From the NCBI GenBank assembly GCA_019635355.1, contig JAHBZQ010000001.1:3286001-3350000 (forward strand): a DNA stretch of 64,000 bases, written 5' to 3'. The notes under the pieces are model-generated. The model ran no database searches. It was not told the origin of the DNA and was given only the letters and a program-made list of their open reading frames with translations. The stretch is from Rhizobacter sp. GTDB lineage: Bacteria; Pseudomonadota; Gammaproteobacteria; Burkholderiales; Burkholderiaceae_C. Positions 16,041 through 25,085 of this stretch are shown in pieces (within the stretch, counting starts at the first letter, position 1; each line of letters opens with the position of its first letter). The position numbers and the translations under genes are program-made.

Positions 16041-17146
16041 TTCGCGAACTCCTCGCGCAGTTTGCGGATCAGCTGAAGCTCCGACTCGAAGGTCACGTAG
16101 TGCGGCAGCTTCAGGTGCTGCACGAAGCCCGAGGCCTCGATGCTGTCGCCTTGCGGCAGCACGAACTCCTGTTGTTGCACCGGCGCGGTGATGTCTTCGC
16201 CGAACTCGTCGGCCCGCAACGCGCGGTCGACCAGCGACATGGCCATCGCCTTGCGCTCGCCGTGGCCGTAGACGAGGCCGTAGCCGCAGGTGAACTGCGG
16301 CGGCACGCTCGCCGAGCCTTCGAACTGGTTGATCATCTGGCACTCGGTGACCTCGATCTCGCCGACCACGACCGGGAAGCCCAACTCGTCGGGCACGATC
16401 TCCACCTCGACCTGGCCGAAGCGGATGTCGCCGCCGAAGGGGTGGCTGTGCGCGTAGCCGCGCTGCGTGGCGTAGGCCATGCCGAGCACCCAGCCTTCGT
16501 CGGCACGGGCCAGCATCTGCAGGCGGGCGCTGCGTGGGAGCGGGAAGACGGGCGGGTTGCGCGTGATGTCGGGCGGTGTGGGGTCGCCGTCGCTCGGGGT
16601 GGTAGCTTCGACCAGGCCTTCGGCGATGAGGGTGTCGAGGGCGTGGGGCACCCCGCCCTCCGTTCGCCCTGGGCCTGTCGAAGGGCTCGTGCCGGTTTCG
16701 AGCGGGGCTTCGACAAGCTCAGCCCGAACGGGTTGGGGAACGGACGCCAGCGAAAAATCCAGCAGCCGCTGCGTGTAGTCATACGTCGGCCCGAGCAGCT
16801 GCCCCCCCGGCAGATCTTTGAAGATGGCCGACACACGGCGTCGCACCTGCATGCGGGCGGTGTCAATCGGCTCGGTGGCGGCCAGCAGCGGCAGCGTGGT
16901 GCGGTAGGCGCGCAGCAGGAAGATCGCTTCGACCGCATCGCCCCGCGCCTGCTTGAGCGCGAGCGCGGCGAGCTCGGGGTCGTAGAGCGAGGCTTCGGCC
17001 ATCACCCGGTCGACCAGGAGGCCGAGCTGTTCGCGGATCTGCGCGACTTCGAGCTCGCGCACCGCCGGGTCGCCGCGGCGCGCGGTGGCGAGCAGGGTGC
17101 GCGAAGCCTCGATGGCGGCTTCACCGCCTTTGACGGCGATGTACAT
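16037..17146 (-). CDS. phnI: C-P lyase core subunit PhnI with a repeat-derived insertion
   Basis: A 369-residue protein starting MYIAVKGGEAAI. It matches PhnI from end to end ('QIREQLGLLVDRVMAEASLY', 'AYATQRGYAHSHPFGGDIR', 'FTCGYGLVYGHGERKAMAMS'). PhnI is the nucleosidase-like subunit that attaches phosphonate to ribose. About 25 residues (near 138-163, 'PVRAELVEAPLETGTS' onward) are encoded by a palindromic repeat inserted in frame. The reading frame and downstream conserved motifs are intact, so the protein is probably functional. The start overlaps the phnH stop (TGATG). Confidence 0.95.
   Translation of the reverse strand: MYIAVKGGEAAIEASRTLLATARRGDPAVRELEVAQIREQLGLLVDRVMAEASLYDPELAALALKQARGDAVEAIFLLRAYRTTLPLLAATEPIDTARMQVRRRVSAIFKDLPGGQLLGPTYDYTQRLLDFSLASVPQPVRAELVEAPLETGTSPSTGPGRTEGGVPHALDTLIAEGLVEATTPSDGDPTPPDITRNPPVFPLPRSARLQMLARADEGWVLGMAYATQRGYAHSHPFGGDIRFGQVEVEIVPDELGFPVVVGEIEVTECQMINQFEGSASVPPQFTCGYGLVYGHGERKAMAMSLVDRALRADEFGEDITAPVQQQEFVLPQGDSIEASGFVQHLKLPHYVTFESELQLIRKLREEFAK
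16660..16733. repeat. Dispersed palindromic repeat, copy 2, inside phnI
   Basis: Left arm CGTTCGCCCTGGGCCTGTCG followed by AAGGGC, right arm GCTTCGACAAGCTCAGCCC followed by GAACGGG. The copy lies wholly inside phnI and is translated in frame as a Pro/Glu/Thr/Gly-rich loop between 'LLDFSLASVPQ' and 'VPHALDTLIAEGL'. It shows how this repeat family can tolerate insertion in coding sequence. Confidence 0.85.
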
Positions 17147-17757
17147 CAGGTCGTCTCCATCGTGATGTGGGTCGAGCGCGGAACCGCGATGAGCTGCGAC
17201 CCGCAGACGATCAAGAGATCGACGCCACGCGGGAAGAGCCGCTCCTGCGCGATACGCCGTTGCCAGAACTCGACGGAGAGTCCGCACAGGCCGATGCGCT
17301 GCGTGTGCTCGATGCCAGGGCCGCTGAGCACCAGCGATTGACCGGCGAGCGTGCTGGTGTCGACGATCAGCGTGGCGCCGTGTTGCGGGGCTTCATCGGT
17401 GCCCAGGCGCAAGCCTTCGAGACTCGCCTCGGCGGCGCGCACGGCCACGAAATCGGCGGCCTCGCGTGCGGCCGGCTGCACGCCGGTGTGGAAGCGCGCG
17501 TACAGCCAGGCGGCATCGCTCGCGAGCGGGCCGTCGAGGTGCAGCGAGGTCTCGGCGTCGAGCAGCGTGAGCAGCACGGCCGTCAAGCCGCGCGAGAGCG
17601 GCGCGGGCGCTTGCAGGCCGTCGCTCGCAGCAAGCGTCTGCAGGCGGCCGGGGCGCGAGAGGGCGTCGAGCACCGCGCGGAAGACGGCCTGCGCATCGTG
17701 CGTGGCGTCGGCAAAGCCGCGCGGCATGTTGGCGAGAAGGTCGGCTCTGGCGTTCAT
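17146..17757 (-). CDS. phnH: C-P lyase core subunit PhnH
   Basis: A 203-residue protein with the PhnH motifs 'GFADATHDAQAVFRAVLDAL', 'LSRPGRLQ', 'LHLDGPL' and 'LSGPGIEHTQRI...FWQRRIAQERLFPRGVD' (spread over the C-terminal half). PhnH forms the PhnG2H2I2J2 core with PhnG, PhnI and PhnJ. It is coupled to phnG upstream (ATGA at 17754-17757) and phnI downstream. Confidence 0.95.
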   Translation of the reverse strand: MNARADLLANMPRGFADATHDAQAVFRAVLDALSRPGRLQTLAASDGLQAPAPLSRGLTAVLLTLLDAETSLHLDGPLASDAAWLYARFHTGVQPAAREAADFVAVRAAEASLEGLRLGTDEAPQHGATLIVDTSTLAGQSLVLSGPGIEHTQRIGLCGLSVEFWQRRIAQERLFPRGVDLLIVCGSQLIAVPRSTHITMETT

Positions 17758-18221
17758 GGTGCGGCCCCCTCCGGCGCGAGTGTGTAGAACGACACACGGC
17801 TCGCCGCATGCCGGGCACGCTCGGCCGCCAGCACCTGCTCGCGTGCCACCTTCAGCGGCGCGATCACCTCGCGCTGCAGCGTGTCGTGCAGCGTGGGCTG
17901 CTGCAGCAGCGCGTCGAGCTGCGCGATCCAGCGCGCCCGCTCGTCGTCGCGCCCGAGCACATGGCCGACACCCGCCGTGGTGTGGCCCCCGAGCGTGACG
18001 CGGGCGATGCAGCGGGTGAGCGTGGCTTCGCCGACGTTGAACCGGTCGCCACGGTTGGCGATGCGCCCACGCACCATCGCCAGGCCCGTCTCGGGCTCAC
18101 GCAGCCACTCGAAGCGGTGCTCGGCAACCCGCGCCGCGGCGTGCCGGGCCAGCGCGTCGCGCGGGGCCAGGGCCAGCACGGCGAGCCAGGCTTGGCGTAG
18201 AGAATCAGGTGTCGAGGTCAT
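17754..18221 (-). CDS. phnG: C-P lyase core subunit PhnG
   Basis: A 155-residue protein and the first gene of the leftward phn operon. Family motifs are 'ETGLAMVRGRIANRGDRFNV', 'TLTRCIARV', and 'GVGHVLGRDDERARWIAQLD'. PhnG is a core C-P lyase subunit. A perfect 14-bp palindrome lies just upstream of its start codon (18228-18241), well placed for repression by the divergently encoded PhnF. Confidence 0.95.
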   Translation of the reverse strand: MTSTPDSLRQAWLAVLALAPRDALARHAAARVAEHRFEWLREPETGLAMVRGRIANRGDRFNVGEATLTRCIARVTLGGHTTAGVGHVLGRDDERARWIAQLDALLQQPTLHDTLQREVIAPLKVAREQVLAAERARHAASRVSFYTLAPEGAAP

Positions 18222-18227
18222 GTCGAT

Positions 18228-18241
18228 GTCATCTAGATGAC
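18228..18241. promoter_or_regulatory. Palindrome GTCATCTAGATGAC, probable PhnF operator
   Basis: The 14 bases are a perfect inverted repeat in the 67-base gap between phnG and phnF. It lies 7 bases upstream of the phnG start and beside a TAGAAT hexamer (18244-18249) that could be the phnF -10 box. GntR/HutC-family repressors such as PhnF bind short perfect palindromes of this kind. The assignment is by position and symmetry only. Confidence 0.6.
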
Positions 18242-18288
18242 TTTAGAATGCCCCGACTGTAGCGCTCCACCCGTGACAGCTTTTTGAC

Positions 18289-19053
18289 ATGACCCTGAAC
18301 GCCTCGTCCCATCCCGCCGACAGCCCCGACACCCCCGCCCCCGTGCGCCGGTGGGAAGCCATTGCCGCCGAGCTGCGGGACGACATCGTGCAAGGCCGCC
18401 TGACCCCCGGCCAGAAGCTGCCCAACGAGGCCACGCTGGCCGCGCGCTTCGCGGTGAACCGCCACACGCTGCGCCAGGCGGTGCAGGCGCTGGCACAGGA
18501 AGGCTTCGTGCGGGTGGCGCACGGCAGCGGCACCTACGTGCGCGAGCTGGTTCTCGACTACGCACTCCAGCGCCGCACCCGCCTCTCGCAGAACCTGGCC
18601 GCCGCAGGCGAGACGGCCGACCGCGAGCTGATGGCGCACGAGGTGGTGCGCGCCGGCGAATGGGCGCGCGACCTCGGCGTGGCCGCCAGTGCCAAGGTGC
18701 AGCTGCTCTACACCCGCGCCACGGTGCGCGGCCGGCCGATCAACCTCGCCACCTCGGCCTACCCGCTGCCGCGGCTTGAGGGCATGGTGCAGGCGCTCGC
18801 GCAGCACGGCAGCGTCACCGCTGCGCTGCGCGCCCTGGGGGTGCCCGACTACACCCGCAAACGCAGCGTGGTCTCCTGCCGCCTGCCCACGGTGGAAGAG
18901 GCGGACGCGCTGGCACGCCCCGTCACGCAGCCGGTGCTGGTGGTGCGTTATGTGAACGTCGACGGCGAGGGCCTGCCGGTGGAGGCGGGTCGCACGCTGT
19001 TTGCCGCAGACGCGGTACAGCTCACCGTCGAGCCAGATGCTTTGGAGACATGA
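18289..19053 (+). CDS. phnF: Phosphonate operon GntR-family regulator PhnF
   Basis: A 254-residue protein. Residues ~20-85 are a GntR winged helix ('RWEAIAAELRDDIVQGRLTP', 'KLPNEATLAARFAVNRHTLR', 'GSGTYV'), and residues ~95-250 are a UTRA ligand domain. This is the HutC/PhnF class. It is divergent from phnG and overlaps the DUF1045 gene (ATGA at 19050-19053), so it probably represses both arms of the phn locus. Confidence 0.9.
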   Translation: MTLNASSHPADSPDTPAPVRRWEAIAAELRDDIVQGRLTPGQKLPNEATLAARFAVNRHTLRQAVQALAQEGFVRVAHGSGTYVRELVLDYALQRRTRLSQNLAAAGETADRELMAHEVVRAGEWARDLGVAASAKVQLLYTRATVRGRPINLATSAYPLPRLEGMVQALAQHGSVTAALRALGVPDYTRKRSVVSCRLPTVEEADALARPVTQPVLVVRYVNVDGEGLPVEAGRTLFAADAVQLTVEPDALET

Positions 19054-19730
19054 GTCCCATGCGCCATGCCGTGTATTTCGCCCCGCCGCCCACGCACCCC
19101 CTCTGGCGTGCCGGCTGCGAGTGGCTGCAGCGCGACCCGTCGGCGCCCGAGGCGCCCGTGCCGCAGCGTGAACATGTGCGCGAGCCCTGGCGCTACGGCT
19201 TCCACGCCACGCTGAAACCGCCCATCCGCCTGGCCGAAGGGCGCGACGAGACCAGCCTGCACGAGACCCTGGCGAGGCTTGCGCAGCGCACGCCCTCGTT
19301 CACCATGCCGTCCCTGTCGGTGCAATGGCTGAGCGGCTTCCTCGCGCTGCTGCCGGTGGAGCCGCTCTCGCGCAGCCACCCGCTGCACCGCTTGGCCGAC
19401 GACTGCGTGGTGCAGCTCGACCCCTGGCGCGCGCCACCCACGCCCGACGAAACCCAGCGCCGCCTGAAGCTGCGGCTCGACGACGAGCAGCACGACCTGC
19501 TGCAGCGCTACGGCTACCCGCATGTGCTGGCGCGCTGGCGTTTCCACATGACGCTGACCGATTCACTGCCGCATGACATGGGCCTGCGCGCCGCCTTGCA
19601 GCGCGAGGCCGAGCGGCACTTCGCCCGCGCGCTCGCGCAGCCGCTGGTGTGCGATGCGGTCTGCCTCTTCGTGGAGCCCGCGCCCGGCCGGCCCTTCCGG
19701 CTGGTGCAACGCTTCCCGCTCGGGCAGTAG
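19050..19730 (+). CDS. DUF1045 phosphonate-metabolism protein, 2H phosphoesterase-like
   Basis: A 226-residue protein of DUF1045, a family found almost only beside phn genes. It has two H-x-T motifs, 'YGFHATLKPP' (H52, T54) and 'WRFHMTLTDSL' (H166, T168), the hallmark of 2H phosphoesterases that open cyclic phosphodiesters. No phnP (the usual 5-phosphoribosyl 1,2-cyclic phosphate phosphodiesterase) is present in this cluster. DUF1045 may do that step, but this is inference. It is coupled to phnF and followed by phnN. Confidence 0.85.
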   Translation: MSPMRHAVYFAPPPTHPLWRAGCEWLQRDPSAPEAPVPQREHVREPWRYGFHATLKPPIRLAEGRDETSLHETLARLAQRTPSFTMPSLSVQWLSGFLALLPVEPLSRSHPLHRLADDCVVQLDPWRAPPTPDETQRRLKLRLDDEQHDLLQRYGYPHVLARWRFHMTLTDSLPHDMGLRAALQREAERHFARALAQPLVCDAVCLFVEPAPGRPFRLVQRFPLGQ

Positions 19731-19818
19731 CCGCGTTGCCGGCACGGGCACCGAATTGCCGCAACATCCGCCGCCTGTCATCGGCCCGCCATGCGGCCAC
19801 GCCACACTGACGGGTTCC

Positions 19819-20445
19819 ATGCTGCACGACGATCCTCTGCTCTTGCCCCTGTCCACCCGTTTGCACACCCACAGCCGGCACCTGCTGGTGGTGGTGGGCC
19901 GCTCCGGCGTGGGCAAGGACGCGGTGATCGGCGCCTGGCTGCGCCGCTTCGCGCCCGGCACCCGCCCGCACCTCGCCCGCCGCGTGATCACGCGCGAGCG
20001 CCACCCGAGTGAAGACCACGAGCCGGTGTCGGTCAGTGCCTTCCACCGGCTGGTGGCCGAGCACCAGCTCGCGTTTCACTGGCACGCGCACAGCCTGCAC
20101 TACGGCGTGCGATGGTCGGAGCTGGCCGCCTTGCATGAGGGCCGCTGCGTGGTGGTCAACGGCTCGCGGCAGCACCTGCCGCAGTTGCGCGAGCAGGCGC
20201 CGCAGGCCCGTGTGGTCGAGATCGTGTTGCCGGAGGCGCTGCGCCAACAGCGCCTGCAAAGCCGGGGCCGCGAGACGGCGGCGGAGCTGGCCACGCGGCT
20301 GTCGCGCGGCGCGCCCGAGAGCGGCGCCGACCTCGTGATCGACAACAGCGGCCCGATCGACGAAGCCGTGGCCGAGCTGCACGACTGGTGGACCGCCGGC
20401 ACCCGCTCGCCCCTGCTCGCCGTGCAACAAGCCGTGCGACCGTGA
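19819..20445 (+). CDS. phnN: Ribose 1,5-bisphosphokinase PhnN
   Basis: A 208-residue P-loop kinase of the guanylate-kinase-like PhnN family. Walker A is GRSGVGKD (residues 27-34), followed by 'RRVITRERHPSEDHEPVSV', 'FHWHAHSLHYGV' and 'VVVNGSRQHLP'. It phosphorylates ribose 1,5-bisphosphate to PRPP, the last step of the C-P lyase pathway. The start MLHDDPLL at 19819 lies 88 bases after the DUF1045 stop, in the same direction. Confidence 0.9.
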   Translation: MLHDDPLLLPLSTRLHTHSRHLLVVVGRSGVGKDAVIGAWLRRFAPGTRPHLARRVITRERHPSEDHEPVSVSAFHRLVAEHQLAFHWHAHSLHYGVRWSELAALHEGRCVVVNGSRQHLPQLREQAPQARVVEIVLPEALRQQRLQSRGRETAAELATRLSRGAPESGADLVIDNSGPIDEAVAELHDWWTAGTRSPLLAVQQAVRP

Positions 20446-20563
20446 ACCACTGCTCGGCCACGCAGGTGGCCCGGGCCTTGCTCCACCCTCCGAAGGCGCG
20501 ACAGCGCGCCAGTTGACGGCGTATGCTCACTCGCGTCGTCACCAGCAAAGGAGCGACGCACCC

Positions 20564-21818
<1,255 letters not shown>

Positions 21819-21826
<8 letters not shown>

Positions 21827-23033
21827 CCCCGCCGCCCTGCTCCGCTCTCCTGCCACCATCCGCGAGCGCTGCCGCAACATCCTTGCGGCCGTGGAGGCCG
21901 GCCAGTCCAAGCACTTCACCCTGCACCGCAGCCAGCTCGACGAGGTGGCGCGGCGCGTGGAGCAGGTGACACGCCGGCAATACCCCGACCTGCGCATCCC
22001 GTATCACTCGCGCTGGCGGCATTTCGAAGCCGGCAGCGTGGACCGGCGCGCCGAGCTGGCGCTGCAGCTCGAAGGGCGTGACGCGGCCGAGCAGGCGCAG
22101 GCCCACATCGACCTCACCGTGATGAGCGTGCTGCTCGATGCGGGCGCGGGGCCGGCGTGGGGCTTCGATGAGAAGGGCGTCGAATTCACGCGGTCCGAAG
22201 GGCTGGGCGTGGCCACCTTCCGCGCCTTCGTCGCCGGCTGCTTCTCGAGCGACCCGCTGGACCCGCTGCGCGTGGACGCACAAGCGCTGCAGCGGGTGGA
22301 CGAGGCGCTGCTCGCGCAAGTCTTCCAGGTGCGAGACGACAACCCGCTCGTCGGCCTCGCCGGCCGCGCGACCCTGATGCGACGCCTCGGCGAAACCCTC
22401 GCCGCACAGCCCGAGGTCTTCGGCGAAGACGGTCGCCCCGGCGGCCTCTACGACACGCTCACCCAGCGCGGCCAGCTCGACCGCCTGCCCGCGCCCGCCG
22501 TGCTGCAGGCCCTGCTCGACCACCTGGGCCCGATCTGGCTCACCGGCAGCCAGCTGCAGGGCACACCGCTCGGCGACTGCTGGCCGCACCCGGCGGCCGG
22601 CGGCAGCGGCCTCACCGCCGGCTGGGTGCCCTTCCACAAGCTGAGCCAGTGGCTCACCTATTCGCTGCTGGAGCCCTTCGAGTGGGCCGGCGTCACGCTC
22701 ACCGAGCTCGATGGCCTGACCGGCCTGCCCGAATACCGCAACGGCGGCCTGCTGCTCGACTCGCGCGTGATCGTGCCGCGTGATGCGAGCTTCGCCTCGC
22801 GCACGCACACCGCGGCCGACGAGGCCATCGTCGAATGGCGCGCGCTCACCGTCGCGCTCATCGACGAACTCGCGCCGCTGGTGCGCGAGCGCCTGCACAA
22901 GAAGCCCGAGGAGATGCCGCTCGCGTGCATCCTCGAAGGCGGCACCTGGGCCGCAGGCCGCGAGATCGCGAAGAGCTTGCGCGAGGGCGGTAGCCCGCCC
23001 TTGAAGATCGAGAGCGACGGGACGGTGTTTTGA
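21819..23033 (+). CDS. DUF1688 (URC4-like) uracil catabolism protein
   Basis: About 404 residues from a TTG start at 21819, which overlaps the URC1 stop. Family motifs are 'AGQSKHFTLHRSQLDEVA', 'IPYHSRWRHFEAG', 'GWVPFHKLSQWLTYSLLEPF', 'GLPEYRNGGLLLD' and 'EWRALTVALIDELAPLVR'. DUF1688 corresponds to yeast Urc4, required for uracil use as nitrogen source, with unknown biochemical role. TTG is inferred because no closer ATG or GTG covers the conserved N-terminus. Confidence 0.85.
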
Positions 23034-23041
23034 GCGACCGC

Positions 23042-23112
23042 CGTCATTCCCGCGAAAGCGGGAATCCACGCACGGCACGAATTCCTGGATTCCCGCCTTC
23101 ACGGGAATGACG
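23042..23112. repeat. Dispersed intergenic repeat with two ATTCCC-N8-GGGAAT palindromes (dRS3-like)
   Basis: The 71-base element fills the gap between the DUF1688 gene and upp. It consists of ATTCCCGCGAAAGCGGGAAT and ATTCCCGCCTTCACGGGAAT, each a 20-base inverted repeat with an 8-base centre, in overall inverted arrangement (CGTCATTCCC...GGGAATGACG). This is the same consensus as Neisseria dRS3 units. It may form a hairpin in the operon transcript. Confidence 0.8.
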
Positions 23113-23125
23113 AGAGGCACATGAG

Positions 23126-23761
23126 ATGAACAACAACCAGATCCACCACATCCAGCACCCGCTCATCCAGCACAAGCTCACGCTGATGCGCGAGAAAGAC
23201 CGCAGCACCAACAGCTTCCGCCGCTTGCTCGGCGAGATCAGCATGCTGATGGCGTATGAAGTGACGCGCGACATGCCCACCCAGCTGATCGACATCGAGA
23301 CGCCGCTCGAGAAGATGCAAAGCCCGGTGATCGACGGCAAGAAGACGGTGTTCGTCTCGATCATGCGGGCCGGCGCGGGCTTTCTCGACGGCATGTTGAA
23401 CGTGATCCCCGGTGCGCGCATCGGCCACATCGGCCTGTACCGCGACCCGAAGACGCTCGTGGCCGTGGAGTACTACTTCAAGATGCCGCAAGACATGCAC
23501 GAGCGCGACGCGATCGTGCTCGACCCGATGCTCGCCACCGGCAACTCGGCCGTGGCCGCGGTCGACCGGCTGAAGGAGACGGACCCGAAGTCGATCCGCT
23601 TCGTGTGCCTGCTCGCCGCGCCCGAAGGCCTGAAGAACTTCACCGAATCGCACCCCGACGTGCCGGTGTACGTGGCGGCGGTCGACCGCGAGCTCAACGA
23701 GCACGGCTACATCGTGCCGGGGCTGGGCGATGCGGGCGACCGCATCTTCGGCACGAAGTGA
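23126..23761 (+). CDS. upp: Uracil phosphoribosyltransferase
   Basis: A 211-residue UPRT that makes UMP from uracil and PRPP. The PRPP-binding loop is 'VLDPMLATGNSAVAAVDRLK' and the uracil site lies in the C-terminal 'YIVPGLGDAGDRIFGTK'. It is the third gene of the URC-type operon, where a uracil phosphoribosyltransferase provides the entry step (FUR1/URC6 in yeast). It could equally act in salvage. Confidence 0.95.
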   Translation: MNNNQIHHIQHPLIQHKLTLMREKDRSTNSFRRLLGEISMLMAYEVTRDMPTQLIDIETPLEKMQSPVIDGKKTVFVSIMRAGAGFLDGMLNVIPGARIGHIGLYRDPKTLVAVEYYFKMPQDMHERDAIVLDPMLATGNSAVAAVDRLKETDPKSIRFVCLLAAPEGLKNFTESHPDVPVYVAAVDRELNEHGYIVPGLGDAGDRIFGTK

Positions 23762-23773
23762 ATGCCGCCCGAG

Positions 23774-24205
23774 CTACGGCTCGGACAGGTACCCGCGCTC
23801 CACCGCGGCGGCCTGGTTCTCGAAGATGGCCATGGCGGTGTTCATGCGCTTGAAGCCGAGCTTCGCGTAGAACGCCTCCTTGCCCGGCACCGAGTACAGG
23901 ATGATCTTCTTGTGCCCGTTCGAGAGGTCCAGCAGCCGCTGCACGATCTGCCGGCCGAGACCCTGGCCCTGGTGGCTGGGCAAGAGCGCCACGTCGCAGA
24001 GGTAGGCCACGTCGGCCCCATCGGCCAGCGCGCGGCCCACGCCCACGAGCTTGCCTTCTTCACGCACGAAGCACCTGAACATGCTGTGGCCGAAGGCCGT
24101 CTTCAGGGCCGCCGCGTTCTTCTGGCCCAGCGGGGCCGCTGCATAGAGCGCCACCAGCTCGGCCCAGTCCACACCCTCGAGAGAATCCGACCAAACCAGT
24201 GCCAC
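23774..24205 (-). CDS. GNAT family N-acetyltransferase
   Basis: A 143-residue GNAT protein with the acetyl-CoA signature 'DVALLPSHQGQGLGRQIVQR' and C-terminal 'GKEAFYAKLGFKRMNTAMAI'. It starts three bases after the upstream hypothetical gene ends, so the two form an operon convergent with upp. The substrate is unknown. Confidence 0.85.
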   Translation of the reverse strand: MALVWSDSLEGVDWAELVALYAAAPLGQKNAAALKTAFGHSMFRCFVREEGKLVGVGRALADGADVAYLCDVALLPSHQGQGLGRQIVQRLLDLSNGHKKIILYSVPGKEAFYAKLGFKRMNTAMAIFENQAAAVERGYLSEP

Positions 24206-24208
24206 GGT

Positions 24209-24718
24209 TCAACTCCTGTTTGCCAAACGTGCGCGCGCCGCACCCAGCAGCACACGCGAGTAGAGCTTGTGAAAGCCCAGCAGCGCCCCGAACACGAACC
24301 CCAGGCGCGGCGTGCCACCGCCCGGCCTGGGTTGGCCGACCACGGCAGAACCGAAGTACAGCGTGGTGCCGCCCACACCCGCCGGGCTCACCATGAGCCA
24401 CGAGCGCGTGCGGCCGGCCACGTCACACAGGAGCAACTGCGTGGGCGTGCGGCCCTCCACCCGCCAGGCCGAAAACCCGGCCACCTCGCCACGCGCGAGC
24501 TGGCGCACCTGCTCGTCGGTGCAAGGGCGTGACAAGAAGAGCTTGATCAGCAAGCGCTCGAGCTTGAAGACGCGGCCGGTGTAGAAGGCTTCGATGAACT
24601 GCGGCAGCGCGACCGGGGCTGCGACGCCGGTGGTGTAGCAGTCGGTGAAGCTGCCCGGGCGGGTGTACGTCGAGAGCAGGGCGTTGGGGGGCAACGGGCA
24701 GGGGCGGAGGGGCGACAT
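24209..24718 (-). CDS. Hypothetical protein
   Basis: A 169-residue protein that I do not assign to a named family. It has 'PRPGSFTDCYTTGVAAPVAL', 'QFIEAFYTGRVFKLERLLIK', 'VGGTTLYFGSAVV' and a hydrophobic C-terminal stretch 'GFVFGALLGFHKLYSRVLLG' that could touch the membrane. No catalytic motif is obvious. Tight spacing (three bases) to the GNAT gene suggests co-expression. Confidence 0.65.
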   Translation of the reverse strand: MSPLRPCPLPPNALLSTYTRPGSFTDCYTTGVAAPVALPQFIEAFYTGRVFKLERLLIKLFLSRPCTDEQVRQLARGEVAGFSAWRVEGRTPTQLLLCDVAGRTRSWLMVSPAGVGGTTLYFGSAVVGQPRPGGGTPRLGFVFGALLGFHKLYSRVLLGAARARLANRS

Positions 24719-25085
24719 GCGGGGAGCTTACTGCTGGGGTGTCCCGAGGCGACGTTGACGTTTGACTTGAACGACTGCAGTCACGCTGGCGGCTGCTTGT
24801 GCCCGTTTTGCAGCGAATGGCGTCATTCGCGGCGATACCCAAAAAATCCGCTTTTGCGCAGATAGCGCTCGTTCGCCCCCCAGCGGGCGAACGGCATAGC
24901 GGCCGATGGCAGAAGCACTACCGGTCACAAGTAGACTTGCGCCGGGAGAGGGCCCTCGGGCGCGAAGACCAACTATGGTGTTGTCGCCTTGCTACTCAAG
25001 CAGGCTTCAGGCTGATGCCCACACGACACGCGGCTGGAGCTGAATGCATTCCTGTCTCGACGGAAGAGCTAGCGGGAGCGTCTGC
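24719..25085. other. Non-coding left border of the defence island
   Basis: These 367 bases hold no convincing gene. They are less GC-rich than the flanks and contain a perfect 9-bp stem, CGTTCGCCC (24870-24878) and GGGCGAACG (24885-24893), without a following T-run, and a smaller GAATG/CATTC hairpin near 24818-24831. A promoter for the hsd genes must lie here or just inside, but no clear -35/-10 pair stands out. No tRNA or direct-repeat attachment site was seen. Confidence 0.5.

Noticed and set aside
24870..24893. Hairpin CGTTCGCCC/GGGCGAACG as an intrinsic terminator
   Set aside because: No T-run on either side and it is not near a gene end on either strand. Recorded only as a structure.
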